From Erigeron canadensis (taxonomy: Eukaryota; Streptophyta; Magnoliopsida; Asterales; Asteraceae), in assembly GCF_010389155.1 (NCBI RefSeq), contig NC_057761.1, positions 20,834,501 to 20,898,500 of the forward strand: a DNA stretch of 64,000 bases. Reading direction: 5' to 3'. The position numbers and the translations under genes were made by a program. The notes beneath the pieces are model-generated. The model was given only the letters and a program-made list of their open reading frames with translations. It was not told where the DNA came from and did not search any database. Below are positions 45,994-59,700 of this stretch, piece after piece; positions within the stretch are counted from its first letter, which is position 1; each line of letters opens with the position of its first letter.

Positions 45994-48363
45994 TGTAACA
46001 CCCCGAGCTAGGGCTCGAAATATTACGGAAATCATATAGCACAAGGAGGGATTATCGTAGGCAACTAAATGACATTAATGAATTCGGTGAATCCACGACA
46101 AGTCAAATATTCAAACAATGCACAAGGAACAAATGACCATCAAAATTTACAAAAGAGAATTCTAGAGATGGCTATCGATCCTAAGCATTAATCCAAAAGT
46201 GGGCGAATGAATCCTTGATCCATAAAGTCCATGCCCGAAACCAAAAGCTACACCAGATCATGCATCACATCCTTGAACCACCTGATTACCTGAAAAGTGT
46301 TCTACAAGTCAACACGAGGTTGGTGAGTTCGTAGTGGTGGCCCAAGATGAACCACCGACCATAACCACATATCATAAAAACAAGAACAATTATCACATAC
46401 AAGTAGTCTTACACGTCATCCAACCAATGCATCACTATATAACAAACGTATAAGAACAATCAATGCAATGTCAATGCCATGATGTGAATGATATGCATGC
46501 CAAACCAAAATACATATAATATGTAGGGCCATTATGCCATCTATGCAACGATACTCACAGGTCATCACCATGACCATTGTGGCATCTCAAAAACGTCGGC
46601 GAATATACGTCTATAACCCGGATGACCAACACCAGTGTATACGTCTATACCTGGATAAACACATTTGTCTCAACAGACAACCCAATCATCTCAAAGCAAC
46701 CAACACAATGCAAGCCCAACAATCCATCAATCCACCATCCAATAACCAACAATATGATCAAACTATACATACATACACTTGAGAGGGCTTGCTTTCAAAG
46801 AGTCCTCGATGTTTGTATACAGGGTGTACCAGCGGCTAACCCTCCACATCTCTAACCTTTTGAAAGCGAAGTCGACTTCCATGTATGTACATCTAACCTA
46901 AATATAACCTTTCTCAATACCAACATACACAAAAAAATTTCAATGATTCATCCATCAATCATCATTCAATCAACAAACAACTAATTCAAACAAATAAACA
47001 CACAATGTACACTTTTCAGCCCGAATCTCAATAGAGTAGGGAGATACGAACTCACCTTGATTGGCAAAAGAGGCTAATATCGAATTAAGATGAGATTATA
47101 GGTGATTATAGTGCTCCACGCGTCCACAACCTAGTAATGTATACAAGACATGCATTATTCACCAAAGACGATTCTCTAACTAGGTTTTAGCTTTAGTTTA
47201 TGGCTTTGAAAGACTTTTGGGACCCAACATGGTCGTTAGGGAGGTCATGTAATAGTTTGTAACCAAAATGAAGTCGCCCCAAGGTCGCCTCATTCTCAAA
47301 CATAAGTTATATGTTTATTTAGTTTATGTTAATGTCTTGAATTAGGTTCCAAAGAGGACACCCAACTTTAAACGACTCGTTTGTCATGTGTAGGGCACCA
47401 ATAAGGTCATAAGAGTACATTCCGGAAAGGTCGGGACGATCCTAGGATGTTAGAACTAAAGCTAGGAAAAAGTTAAGTGATTTAAGCCCCCAACTGCGCC
47501 GCAACTTATCGCTGCGCCGCAGCTGAAAAACAGACTCGCGAAGCTGCGCAGCAGCTGAAAAACAGAATTGTGAAGCTGCGCAGCAGCTCACCCAGTTCAG
47601 CATCAGCAACCCATTTCGACCTAAACACACCAAAACTAACCCATAACTCATTTTTGACACCCAAAATCGATTTGTGAAGCCTCAAAACTCAATATGAAGC
47701 ATAATTAAGCATGTTTACACATGAATAACCCAAACCCACTTCAAAATCTTTCTTCAAAACACCAAACTCAAGTTCAAATTCGGTTTAACCCATTACTAAC
47801 CCTAGACAAACCCTAATTCGACTTTTGACCCGATTTGTGACCCGAAAATGTTTTGGCACAACTATAGATACATTTACTAACATGAAGTGAAGGTCATAGA
47901 GTAGAATTTACTTACCAAAAGCTTCACAAATCCTCAAACCCGAATTTTGATTCAAATGAGGTCATTTCTTACACTTTGGAACCCAAGTTTTTGATATGAA
48001 GTTAAAATGGTGATAAGATTTATTATTCTTGCATTAACTAAGCTTGAATTTCCATGAACTATGAATTAAATTAGAGAGAGAGAGTGAAAGGAGAGTGTGT
48101 TCTTGGGAGTAAAGAAGAGAGAGATAAGAAGAATAAGGGAAGGAAAGGATAAGGTGGGTGGGGGTTGGGTTGACTAAGGTGGGTCATGGGTCAAGACTTT
48201 GATCCATGGGTTGACCCGTCAACATAACTAATTAGTTCAAAACCCACGACATTACATCTAGCACACCGTCAACCGGCTCATTGAGTATACAATTAGTCAT
48301 TTAACTACTATAATTCATAACATGACACTTAAAGTCAACGGGTCAAAATTCATGGATGTTACA
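45994..48363 (-). repeat. Gypsy LTR, downstream (3') copy
   Basis: Begins TGTAACACCCCGAGCTAGGG and ends GGATGTTACA on the plus strand; 2,370 bp. It contains an 8-base segment near 46209 absent from the other LTR, the conserved stem-loop at 46791-46867, and GC-rich palindromes at 47492-47590. Confidence 0.9.
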
Positions 48364-48375
48364 TTATTCCCCCGA
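48364..48375 (-). promoter_or_regulatory. Polypurine tract of the gypsy element
   Basis: On the minus strand TCGGGGGAATAA lies directly before the 3' LTR. Purine-rich and correctly placed to prime second-strand synthesis. Confidence 0.75.
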
Positions 48376-48408
48376 TAAAAGGATTTCGTCCCGAAATCTA
48401 ATAGAACA

Positions 48409-51400
48409 CTAATTATTAAACAAATCCGGGTACTTGGACTTCATATGATCCTCACGCTCCCAAGTGAACTCGGCTCCGCGTCTAGCATTCCATCTAACCT
48501 TAACAATGGTATAACGCTTGTTCTTGAGCTTTTTGGTTTGACGGTCCAGGATCTCTACTGGCTCCTCCACAAAATTTAAATTCTTATCCACCCGAATTTC
48601 ATTCATAGGCACATGTTGTGTCGGGTCCGCCAAGCATTTGCGTAGGTTGCAAATGTGGAAGACATCATGTACTCCCCCAAGTTCTTGTGGCAATTCCAAC
48701 CGATAAGCAACCTTCCCAACCCGTTCAATAATCTTAAAAGGACCGATATACCTTGGCCCGAGTTTGCCTCTCTTCACAAAACGGATAACACCCTTCCATG
48801 GCGACACCTTCAACAATACATAATCCCCCGCTTCAAACTCTAGCGGTCGCCACCTCACATCGGCATACTTCTTTTGTCTTTCACGGGCCAATTGCAATCT
48901 CTCCTTGATTTGGTAGATCACCTTTGTTGTTTCCACCACAATCTCCGGTCCAATGAGTTGGCTTTCACCGATCTCCGCCCAAGCTAAGGGAGATCGGCAA
49001 ACCCTACCATATAAAGCTCTAAAAGGCGCCATTTGGATGGTGGCATGATAACTATTGTTGTATGAAAATTCCACCAAAGGCAAGTGATCTTCCCAACTCC
49101 CACTAAAATCAATGGCACATGCCCTTAACATATCTTCAAGCGTTTGTATTGTTCTTTCGGTTTGCCCATCCGTTTGAGGATGAAACGCCGTGCTCATATT
49201 TAGTCGCGTACCCATTGCACGATGAAAGGCCCTCCATAAATTCGAGTTATACCGGGAATCTCTATCGGAGATGATAGAAACCGGAACTCCATGTTTAGAC
49301 ACCACTTCCTTGATGTACAAACGAGTTAAGGTGTCAACACCATCGGTTTCACGAATGGCCACGAAATGAGCCGACTTCGTTAACCGATCAACTATCACCC
49401 AAATTGTATCGCGACCACTTCTTGTCTTCGGTAACTTCGTTATGAAGTCCATTGCAATGTGTTCCCATTTCCATTCGGGGGCCTCGGGTTGCACTAATAA
49501 TCCGGGTGGCTTCTTATGATCGGCTTTCACTTGTAAGCAAGTAAGGCACTCACTCACATACCTAGCCACATCTCGCTTCATACCCGGCCACCAATAGAAA
49601 TCTCTTAAATCAAAATACATCTTATCCGACCCGGGGTGGACCGAATAAGGTGATCGATGAGCTTCATGCATGAGAAGAGTTCTTAGATTGCCAAAATGGG
49701 AACCCAGAGCCTTCCAACTAAATAGAGCCCATTATCACTCTTCCTATCGAATTGTTGCTCCATACCATCCAAATTCTCATTACCAAAGTTTTCTGGTCGA
49801 GTGGCTTGTACTTGAGCCGCAATGATTTGATCGCGAATGTTTGGTCCTACCGTGAGGCTCATAACCCTAGCACGTCTTGGTTTAACTCGTTCCTTCCGGC
49901 TCAAGGCATCGGCTACCACATTGGCCTTACCCGGATGATAACGGATGTCACAATCATAGTCACTAAGGAGTTCAAGCCAACGTCTTTGTCTCATGTTCAA
50001 TTCACTTTGATTAAAAATGTGTTGTAGACTTTTGTGATCGGTATAAATCACGCACTTGGTGCCATAGAGATAATGCCTCCAACACTTCAAAGCAAATACT
50101 ACCGCTCCCAATTCTAAGTCGTGTGTCGGATAGTTCTTCTCGTGCACCTTCAATTGGCGGGAGGCGTATGCAATAACTTTGCCCCTTTGCATAAGGACAC
50201 AACCCAATCCTTGCCCCGAAGCATCACAATATACTACAAAATCTTCAACTCCATCGGGAAGGGTTAGAATGGGTGCTTCACACAACATGTTCTTAAGAGT
50301 TTGGAAGGCTTGTTCTTGTCTATTGCCCCATTCGAATTTCCGTTCCTTTTGAGTCAAGAGTGTAAGAGGTTGTGCAATGCGGGAGAAATTTTCGATAAAT
50401 CTTCTATAGTAACCCGCCAATCCAAGGAATTGACGGATTTCGGAAGGTGTTTCGGGTCTCCTCCAATTCTTAACCGCTTCGATCTTACTTGGGTCAACGT
50501 GAATACCGTCTTTGCTTACCATGTGACCAAGGAAGTGAACCTTCTCCAACCAAAACTCACACTTGGAGAATTTAGCATACAATTTCTCCTTTCTTAACAA
50601 CTCGAGTACTTCTCGCAAGTGTTCGGCATGTTCTTCCTTCGTTTTAGAATAAACAAGTATGTCGTCAATAAAGACAATGACGGACTTGTCCAAGAAAGGG
50701 CGACACACCCGGTTCATCAAATCCATGAATACTGCTGGTGCATTGGTCAACCCGAAAGGCATAACGGTGAATTCAAAGTGCCCATACCGAGTTCGGAAAG
50801 CCGTTTTATGAATGTCATCATCATGAACCCGGAGTTGATGATAACCCGAGCGGAGATCGATTTTGGAAAAGTGCTTGGCACCTTGAAGTCGGTCAAAAGG
50901 TCATCGATTCGAGGAAGAGGATATCGATTCTTCACCGTAAGCTTATTCAACTCCCGATAGTCTATACACATTCTAAACGACCCGTCTTTCTTCTTGACAA
51001 AGAGAATGGGAGCACCCCAAGGAGATTGACTAGGACGGATGAAACCTTTCTCTTGAAGTTCCTTAAGTTGAGCTTCGAGTTCTTGCATTTCAGTGAGGGC
51101 AAGTCTATAAGGAGCTTTTGCCACGGGTGCGGCTCCCGGAATAAGATTGATACGAAAGTCAAGTTCACGAGATGGGGGTAATCCCGGTAATTCTTCCGGA
51201 AAAACATCAGAGAATTCACAAACAATAGGAACAGTCTTCAATTCTACCTTTGAGATGGTAGCACTAAAGACTTTAGAATTTAGAGAATCGGAAGTTTCAC
51301 CTTGAACTCTAAGAATTTTACCGCTAGACAACGGTATTTTAACAACCCTCTCCCCACAATCAATAGTTGCATTTACCGCCGTTAACCAATCCATTCCCAC

Positions 51401-53137
51401 AATAACGTCAAAGCTACCGATTTCAAAAGGCATAAGGTCGATGTAGAATTCGATGTCGTTTAGAGTCAAAATACAATCACGAAGTATTTGACTAAGTTTT
51501 GCTAAGGTGCCATTTACCGTTTCTATATCGAGTACATAGTTTAGGGCACACGGATGCACATCAATCAAAGGGATAAAGCGAGAGGACACAAAACTATAAT
51601 CGGCTCCGGAATCAAATAAAACCGTTGCATAATGACCATTAAGAAGAAAGGTACCTACAACAACATTGGGATCATTACGGGCCTCATTTGCATTGACCGC
51701 AAAGGCTCGGCCACGGGGTTGTGCTTGGTGACCTTGTTGTCCCCGGTTTTGGTTAGGCCCGGCAATTTGTAGTTGATTGGGGTGAACGGCCACTTGAACT
51801 TGTTGTCCCACCCATTGAGGACAATTGTTACGGTAATGATTTGGGCTACCGCACACATAACATTCGCCTCTTCTTTGATTGCCTTGAGGAGGAAGAGCTT
51901 GAATAGGAGCTACGTTGAGCGGACCCGTACCCACCCTTGGTGCCCTACATTCTTTCGCCATATGCCCCAAACGGTTACAATTAAAGCATGCCCCACATTG
52001 AACATTGACGGGGTGGTGTCTATTGCATCTTCCACAATGTGGGTGGGGCCCCACATAAGGCTTCTTCACCGGCTCCACCGCCGCCATCACCCTACCCCGA
52101 TTAGCATTCTTGGAGTCAAACCTCCCCATCTTCCTTGGACCACTTGTTTCCCCAACCTCCTTTCTTTTTGATGATGACGATGATGATTTACTCAAAACTC
52201 CACTTCTTAACAAGTCTTCGGTAACACTACCGGCACGGTTAATAGCCTCGACCATGGAAGTAGGCATGACCGGATTGATGAGAGAACGGACTTGTGGAGT
52301 CAAACCCAAAACAAACTTCTCAATGGCCCGAGACTCGGTGCTCACTAGGTGAGGAACAAGGGTAGACAACTCTTGGAATCGTCTAACATAGCCCTTGTAG
52401 TCGGCCCCGTCCATTTTGAGATGGACAAACTCGATGGTCAAGTTTTGGAGCTCATAAGGTGGGCAAAACTTCTCTTTCACTTTGTTCTTGAAGTCGGCCC
52501 ATTCCAAATTGTGGGCCCGACCCAAGGCCTTCTCTTGGTTCCACCAACTTAAAGCATCCTCCTTGAACATACCGGAGGCATAATAAATTCGGTCATCATA
52601 AGTACAATGACTCCTTTCAATCACCGCTTCAATCCTCTCAAACCATTTTATACATTCCACGGGCCCACCCAACCCATCAAACTCCGGTGCCCCACAATTC
52701 TTGAAATCTTTGAATTGAGAACCTTGGCGGTACACTCCATGTTGGTTATACCTAGCCCTATAGTTATCCGCTCTTTCGAGTTCTTCTTCTTCTTCTTCTA
52801 CTACAACATGAGATTGAGCACCCTCATCATTCACATTTTCCGGGTTTCCAACATTTTGATGCTCATTAGGTTGTACCCCAATGTTCCCATCAAGAGTTGC
52901 TTGGACTTGGGCAACAATAGTCGGCATGATATTGGTGACCGTTTGAGCAATCACATCCGCCAAGTTAGGCCTGGGAGCCTCACCACGACCCCTACCTCGG
53001 CCCCTACCTCGTCCTCCACCACGACCTCTATCACCCCGGCCCCTACCTCTACCTCCTTGCACTTCCGGTTGAGCTTCCGGTTGAGGTTCTTCCGAGTTAG
53101 CCCTATAGTTAGTTCCAGCTCTTCTTGGTCTTACCAT
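48409..53137 (-). pseudogene. Gypsy gag-pol polyprotein with two frameshifts
   Basis: ATG at 53137. Gag with an RG-rich N-terminal tract and two zinc knuckles ([14 protein letters not shown] near 51950-52000, [14 protein letters not shown] near 51830-51870), protease with LFDSGAD near 51600-51620, RT with the [10 protein letters not shown] catalytic motif near 50650-50680, RNase H with [10 protein letters not shown] near 50210-50240, integrase with an HHCC finger near 49520-49660 and the SDRDSRYNS block, and a C-terminal chromodomain near 48412-48570. The frame breaks near 50888, inside RT, and near 49685, before the integrase finger; each looks like the loss of one base from a short homopolymer. 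Plant elements of this type normally have one continuous frame, so these are lesions or sequence errors, not programmed shifts. Confidence 0.85.
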
Positions 53138-53859
53138 TTCTATAAAACAAGCAAGGCGTTGACCCGAAAGTTAGTCTCAATACTCACATGTTAGTCACAC
53201 AAGTTGTCAATGCCCTCAAGTCGACATAACATACACATTTCATACCATTAAGCTAAGGCAAAAGCGATAGATTTCTAGGGAGAAATTATTACTTACCATA
53301 CTGAGCTCACTACAATCATTTATCATACAATCCTATAATCTAGCACGGATGGTTCAAAGTATAATCCGAATCCAATATGCTTTCTAGTTACTGATTGAGT
53401 TTGTGTACAGGGTGTACCGGCGGCTAACCCTCCACTCAATCAACTTCCCAAAAAGCATATCGATTCCTTATTATGCTTTAAACCAAGCGTGCGCAACCCG
53501 TGATGTCATTAAATTGCTATAACATCGGGTGACCATAAAATAGTTGATCACGCTCTTTTAGGGTTGCCACAATGTTACATCAAGTTAACGCCATAACTTC
53601 ACCTCGCCCTAAATCAACAACTATTATCAAACAACAATCCATCTCAATCACAATCAAACTCAAACCAAAACCATATCGTACTCAAGTCATCACATAATTG
53701 GTCTCAACTACGAACTCCCAATGTACACTTTCTAGGGTTCACAAAAATCAAGTTGCACACAAAATTCCTAGCCATGCATGCTATATGAAGAGTTTTAACT
53801 TAAGCCGTAGTCTAGGTCAAACCACCTAATTCTCTACGACCTCGCATGGGCCACCATTC
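53138..53859 (-). other. Untranslated leader of the gypsy element
   Basis: About 720 bp between the upstream LTR and gag, with no long frame. It contains a strong stem-loop at 53375-53460 whose loop resembles one inside the LTRs. Confidence 0.7.
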
Positions 53860-56221
53860 TGTAACACCCCGAGCTAGGGCTCGAAATATTACGGAAATCA
53901 TATAGCACAAGGAGGGATTATCGTAGGCAACTAAATGACATTAATGAATTCGGTGAATCCACGACAAGTCAAATATTCAAACAATGCACAAGGAGCAAAT
54001 GACCATCAAAGTTTACAAAAGAGAATTCTAGAAATGGCTATCGATCCTAAGCATTAATCCAAAAGTGGGCGAATGATCCATAAAGTCCATGCCCGAAACC
54101 AAAAGCTACACCAGATCATGCATCACATCCTTGAACCACCTGATTACCTGAAAAGTGTTCTACAAGTCAACACGAGGTTGGTGAGTTCGTAGTGGTGGCC
54201 CAAGATGAACCACCGACCATAACCACATATCATAAAAACAAGAACAATTATCACATACAAGTAGTCTTACACGTCATCCAACCAATGCATCACTATATAA
54301 CAAACGTATAAGAACAATCAATGCAATGTCAATGCCATGATGTGAATGATATGCATGCCAAACCAAAATACATATAATATGTAGGGCCATTATGCCATCT
54401 ATGCAACGATACTCACAGGTCATCACCATGACCATTGTGGCATCTCAAAAACGTCGGCGAATATACGTCTATAACCCGGATGACCAACACCAGTGTATAC
54501 GTCTATACCTGGATAAACACATTTGTCTCAACAGACAACCCAATCATCTCAAAGCAACCAACACAATGCAAGCCCAACAATCCATCAATCCACCATCCAA
54601 TAACCAACAATATGATCAAACTATACATACATACACTTGAGAGGGCTTGCTTTCAAAGAGTCCTCGATGTTTGTATACAGGGTGTACCAGCGGCTAACCC
54701 TCCACATCTCTAACCTTTTGAAAGCGAAGTCGACTTCCATGTATGTACATCTAACCTAAATATAACCTTTCTCAATACCAACATACACAAAAAAATTTCA
54801 ATGATTCATCCATCAATCATCATTCAATCAACAAACAACTAATTCAAACAAATAAACACACAATGTACACTTTTCAGCCCGAATCTCAATAGAGTAGGGA
54901 GATACGAACTCACCTTGATTGGCAAAAGAGGCTAATATCGAATTAAGATGAGATTATAGGTGATTATAGTGCTCCACGCGTCCACAACCTAGTAATGTAT
55001 ACAAGACATGCATTATTCACCAAAGACGATTCTCTAACTAGGTTTTAGCTTTAGTTTATGGCTTTGAAAGACTTTCGGGACCCAACATGGTCGTTAGGGA
55101 GGTCATGTAATAGTTTGTAACCAAAATGAAGTCGCCCCAAGGTCGCCTCATTCTCAAACATAAGTTATATGTTTATTTAGTTTATGTTAATGTCTTGAAT
55201 TAGGTTCCAAAGAGGACACCCAACTTTAAACGACTCGTTTGTCATGTGTAGGGCACCAATAAGGTCATAAGAGTACATTCCGGAAAGGTCGGGACGATCC
55301 TAGGATGTTAGAACTAAAGCTAGGAAAAAGTTAAGTGATTTAAGCCCCCAACTGCGCCGCAACTTATCGCTGCGCCGCAGCTGAAAAACAGACTCGCGAA
55401 GCTGCGCAGCAGCTGAAAAACAGAATTGTGAAGCTGCGCAGCAGCTCACCCAGTTCAGCATCAGCAACCCATTTCGACCTAAACACACCAAAATTAACCC
55501 ATAACTCATTTTTGACACCCAAAATCGATTTGTGAAGCCTCAAAACTCAATATGAAGCATAATTAAGCATGTTTACACATGAATAACCCAAACCCACTTC
55601 AAAATCTTTCTTCAAAACACCAAACTCAAGTTCAAATTCGGTTTAACCCATTACTAACCCTAGACAAACCCTAATTCGACTTTTGACCCGATTTGTGACC
55701 CGAAAATGTTTTGGCACAACTATAGATACATTTACTAACATGAAGTGAAGGTCATAGAGTAGAATTTACTTACCAAAAGCTTCACAAATCCTCAAACCCG
55801 AATTTTGATTCAAATGAGGTCATTTCTTACACTTTGGAACCCAAGTTTTTGATATGAAGTTAAAATGGTGATAAGATTTATTATTCTTGCATTAACTAAG
55901 CTTGAATTTCCATGAACTATGAATTAAATTAGAGAGAGAGAGTGAAAGGAGAGTGTGTTCTTGGGAGTAAAGAAGAGAGAGATAAAAAGAATAAGGGAAG
56001 GAAAGGATAAGGTGGGTGGGGGTTGGGTTGACTAAGGTGGGTCATGGGTCAAGACTTTGATCCATGGGTTGACCCGTCAACATAACTAATTAGTTCAAAA
56101 CCCACGACATTACATCTAGCACACCGTCAACCGGCTCATTGAGTATACAATTAGTCATTTAACTACTATAATTCATAACATGACACTTAAAGTCAACAGG
56201 TCAAAATTCATGGATGTTACA
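53860..56221 (-). repeat. Gypsy LTR, upstream (5') copy
   Basis: 2,362 bp, near-identical to 45994-48363. As the 5' LTR it holds the promoter of the element. Stem-loop at 54649-54725. Confidence 0.9.
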
Positions 56222-56722
56222 TTTTGTGCCATGGATGTTTGCCATAATTATATTCACTAATTTACTTAAATTGGTTTATCATTCTCTGTTATTAAACAGC
56301 TCAGTTACTGTCAAATTAATGTATATGCCCGATGTCTTGGCGATAAGAACAATGGTCCGGAACGAGAACATACATACAATACATGCAATCATAAGGTGCA
56401 AAAGTTGATTAGTCCATACTTGAATTAGTTGCTAATGAAAAATAATTGCTGTTAAGTGAATTTAGCCAACAAACAACTTTTTTAACTCTAATATACAATA
56501 ATAATTATTCCTCTTAATACAGTTTAATCAAATCGACTAGATAGAAACTGTTTTACAGCAAAACAAATATACATGTTTCGTATAATACATGAAACAATCA
56601 GCTATATAGTTGTATACCCTATATCTGGTCTTACTTATTTCATTAAACTTTTGCCAAAAGACTGAATAGATAATTGCCTGACAAGTAGTTATGATGTCAC
56701 CTTCAAATGAGAGGCTCTTAAC
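56222..56722. other. Target duplication TTTTG, then 3' flank of ABCD1 (unit D)
   Basis: 56222-56226 is the right target duplication. The rest aligns with 12900-13000 and 3968-4330, so the gypsy element inserted into a copy of the duplicated block. No gene. Confidence 0.6.
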
Positions 56723-59700
56723 TCAATGCTTGATGGACCGAAGCTCCCACTTTCCTTCTCCATCGATCAATCGCAATTCCATAGAGTGGAATGGTATTAA
56801 AGCAGGACGCTAAAAGGCAAAAAAATTCAAACTATTTACTTTAGTGGCTAAACAAACTTAATAAAGAATATACAAAATGGATTTTTACTTGCAAGTAGCG
56901 AGTTCAACCAATTCACATAGCATTGTTCAGGTCCCAATTATTTTCAGATCATAGTGGATTAATGGTTATACCAACTCTAAATACGATTTCAATGAATTAA
57001 GAATGTCAAAAGTCATATGCAATGATTTATTACAATGCATAAAAGCTCATACATCACTTTATGAAAGATGTTAAGGTTACTGATACGAGGCATATAACTT
57101 TTGTTATCAATAGTAATACATCAAGTATCTATAAATTAAAAATGTGCTAGTGGGTTGGCCCAGTGGTCACTACAATCGATTTCACCCCTGGATAAGATTT
57201 ACCCGTTTCACCCGAACCCATTATAAGATGTAGATTTAGCCATCACCTATATTTATTTTTTGCAAGAGAATAGTAGTTGGTACCTGTGATGATGTAAAAA
57301 CCGTAATGCCTAGATCACGTGCAAGCCTATAAAGGTGCTCTTCAACATCCACACTTGTAGCACTAGAATGAATACAAAAGGAAAGTAAATATATAAAAAG
57401 CAAGATTGGTAATGAATCCTTTCCTTGTGTGTAAACTATGTTTACTTACTTGGTGCATTCATCAAGGACACCAAACCAAGGCTTGTGAAAGAATAACCGG
57501 GCCTTAAATAACAGAAAAATCAGAAAGCTGAACATATAGATTGGCACATAATCTTATATGAAGATCCCATGATCAAGGATCTAAAAGAGAAGCTCACCAT
57601 GCCTAATCTCTGTTGTTCCCCAAGAGAAAGGATGTCTTCCCAGTTTTGACTAGCCTCCCAGCTTCCTTCCCTTTCAAAAAGGTAAGATAATTTCACATTC
57701 TCTAGGATCGTTCTGAGATGCACATCCAGAATATTTGCGTCAACACCATCGTTTTGCCCTGGAAAAATAGCATAAACATGTCATGTGATATCTTTATAAT
57801 TAAAATAATTAGACAACTTTGTTATCTTTTATTATCCATGTTGTTCCCACGAAAAACCTTGCCTATTATATCACTACCCTTATCACAAGTGAAGATGGCA
57901 ATCACACCATCACAGATGACCATTTCAATCTATTTACTTGGGAATGAGTAAATTTTGGTTAGATCTTATCTCTAATGGGTCATATGATACTTAAAAAAAA
58001 CCAACGACAGAGCAAGTCATATCGGTTAATAGTCACCATTTGCATATTATTCAAATATTATCAACCACCTAATTCTATTTAGGCAAACAAACCTAAAAAA
58101 TTAGTACTGGTATACCTTTTAAAACCATAAATATTTATAATACTTGACACATTAAACATAGTTAACCCGACGGAACCCATCTTGTACTGTGTGCAATTGT
58201 GCTTATCTGTGCATTCCGTATATTCCGTTTTAGCAGGGTGTTACAAAATTCATCTGCAATGATTTATTACAACGCATAAAAGCTCATACATCACTTTATG
58301 AAAGATGTTAAGATTACTGATACGAGGCATAGAACTTTTGTTATCAATAGTAATACATCAAGAATCTATAAATTAAAAATGTGCTAGTGGGTTGGCCCAG
58401 CGGTCACCACAATCGGTTTCACCTCTGGATAAGATTTACCCATTTCACCCGCACCCATTATAAGATGTAGATTTAGCCATCACCTATATTTATTTGTTGC
58501 AAGAGACACTAGTAGGTACCTGTGATGATGTATTAAGCGTAATGCCTAGATCACGAGCAAGCCTGTAAAGGTGCTCTTCAACATCCACACTTCTAGCACT
58601 AGAATGAATACAAAAGGAAAATAAATATATATAAAGCAAGATTGGTAATGAATCCTTTCCTTGTGTGTAAACTATGTTTACTTACTTGGTGCATTCATCA
58701 AGGACACCAAACAAACCTAAAAAAATAGTACTGGTATACCTTTTAAAACCATAAATATTTATAATACTTGATACATTAAACATAGTTAACCCGACGGAAC
58801 CCATCTTGGTTCAGTAAACAAGAACGTCCCTCTTTGACCCCCATTAAAAGATTACTTTTTCCAACCTGAATCCATCTTGAATAAAATACATTTGTTCTGA
58901 AACCAACTCCATTTGACACGTTATGCAACCGTCTCGACCCCAACATTTTCCCAACTCTAGAAGATATAGAAAACATAAGCAATAACGGTAGAAAAAAACT
59001 CACCTTCTCGATTCAAACTTAACGCCCTCTTTTCTGCTTGGTCATGTGAGAGAGGATAGATAATTTGATCTCTTAATGTTCCCAAACAAGTATACGGTTT
59101 CTGGAGAATGTATAATATACCACAATTGAATTCACCAACATCATTAACATTGTGGGAAGGTTTATGAATGTGTCCACTGACAATAGGCCAAAGACCACGA
59201 AGAGCCCTGAACACCGAACTTTTCCCACTACCATTTGGACCTTCAATATTATGTTTGAATTGTTAGAAATATGTAGATGAGGAATAATTATACAAAGAAT
59301 ATATTTTCACTAACCAGTAAGAAGAAGGCTTTTCCCTGGTACTATATTACACGTCAACCTCCTTGCTAACAATTTCTGTGATGGCGTAATTATATCAACC
59401 TCCGAAATAAAGATACCGTCCTCATTTTTGAAATGCATCTCATCGGACTGTGATGAAGTGCCAACAGTCTCATCTGTAAAATATTACCATGATCAGTTGA
59501 AATTCATAAATCAAGGCAATCCTCAATTATAGGAGGGGCATGACAATAAAGCATAACTACAGGTGGAAACTTCAATAGAAATACCGATTTACATATAAAT
59601 GGTTTGATTTTTGGGAGTATTTTATACAAAACAGATCAAACCAAATGGTTCAATTAGAAGGAAACAAGGTAGACCAGTCCCATGTCTGCTCTTACTGTAA

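Larger units (their letters stand above)
45994..56221 (-). mobile_element. Ty3/gypsy chromovirus (Tekay/Del-like), nearly complete and young
   Basis: 10,228 bp with two LTRs (45994-48363 and 53860-56221), a 5-bp duplication TTTTG, a polypurine tract next to the downstream LTR and a gag-pol region in the order gag, protease, RT, RNase H, integrase, chromodomain. The LTRs differ by about seven substitutions and one 8-base indel by my reading, roughly 0.3 percent. The coding region is interrupted by two single-base deletions. The primer-binding site after the upstream LTR (reading GAATGGTGGCCCATGCGAGG) did not match a tRNA I could name. Clade assignment rests on the chromodomain and is an inference. 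Confidence 0.9.

Noticed and set aside
46534..46855. Frames within the LTRs (also at 54392-54713)
   Set aside because: They lie wholly inside LTR sequence and are identical in both LTRs because the LTRs are identical.
49683..50890. Programmed ribosomal frameshift in gag-pol
   Set aside because: The breaks fall inside RT and before the integrase finger, not at a gag/pol boundary, and each is a single missing base.
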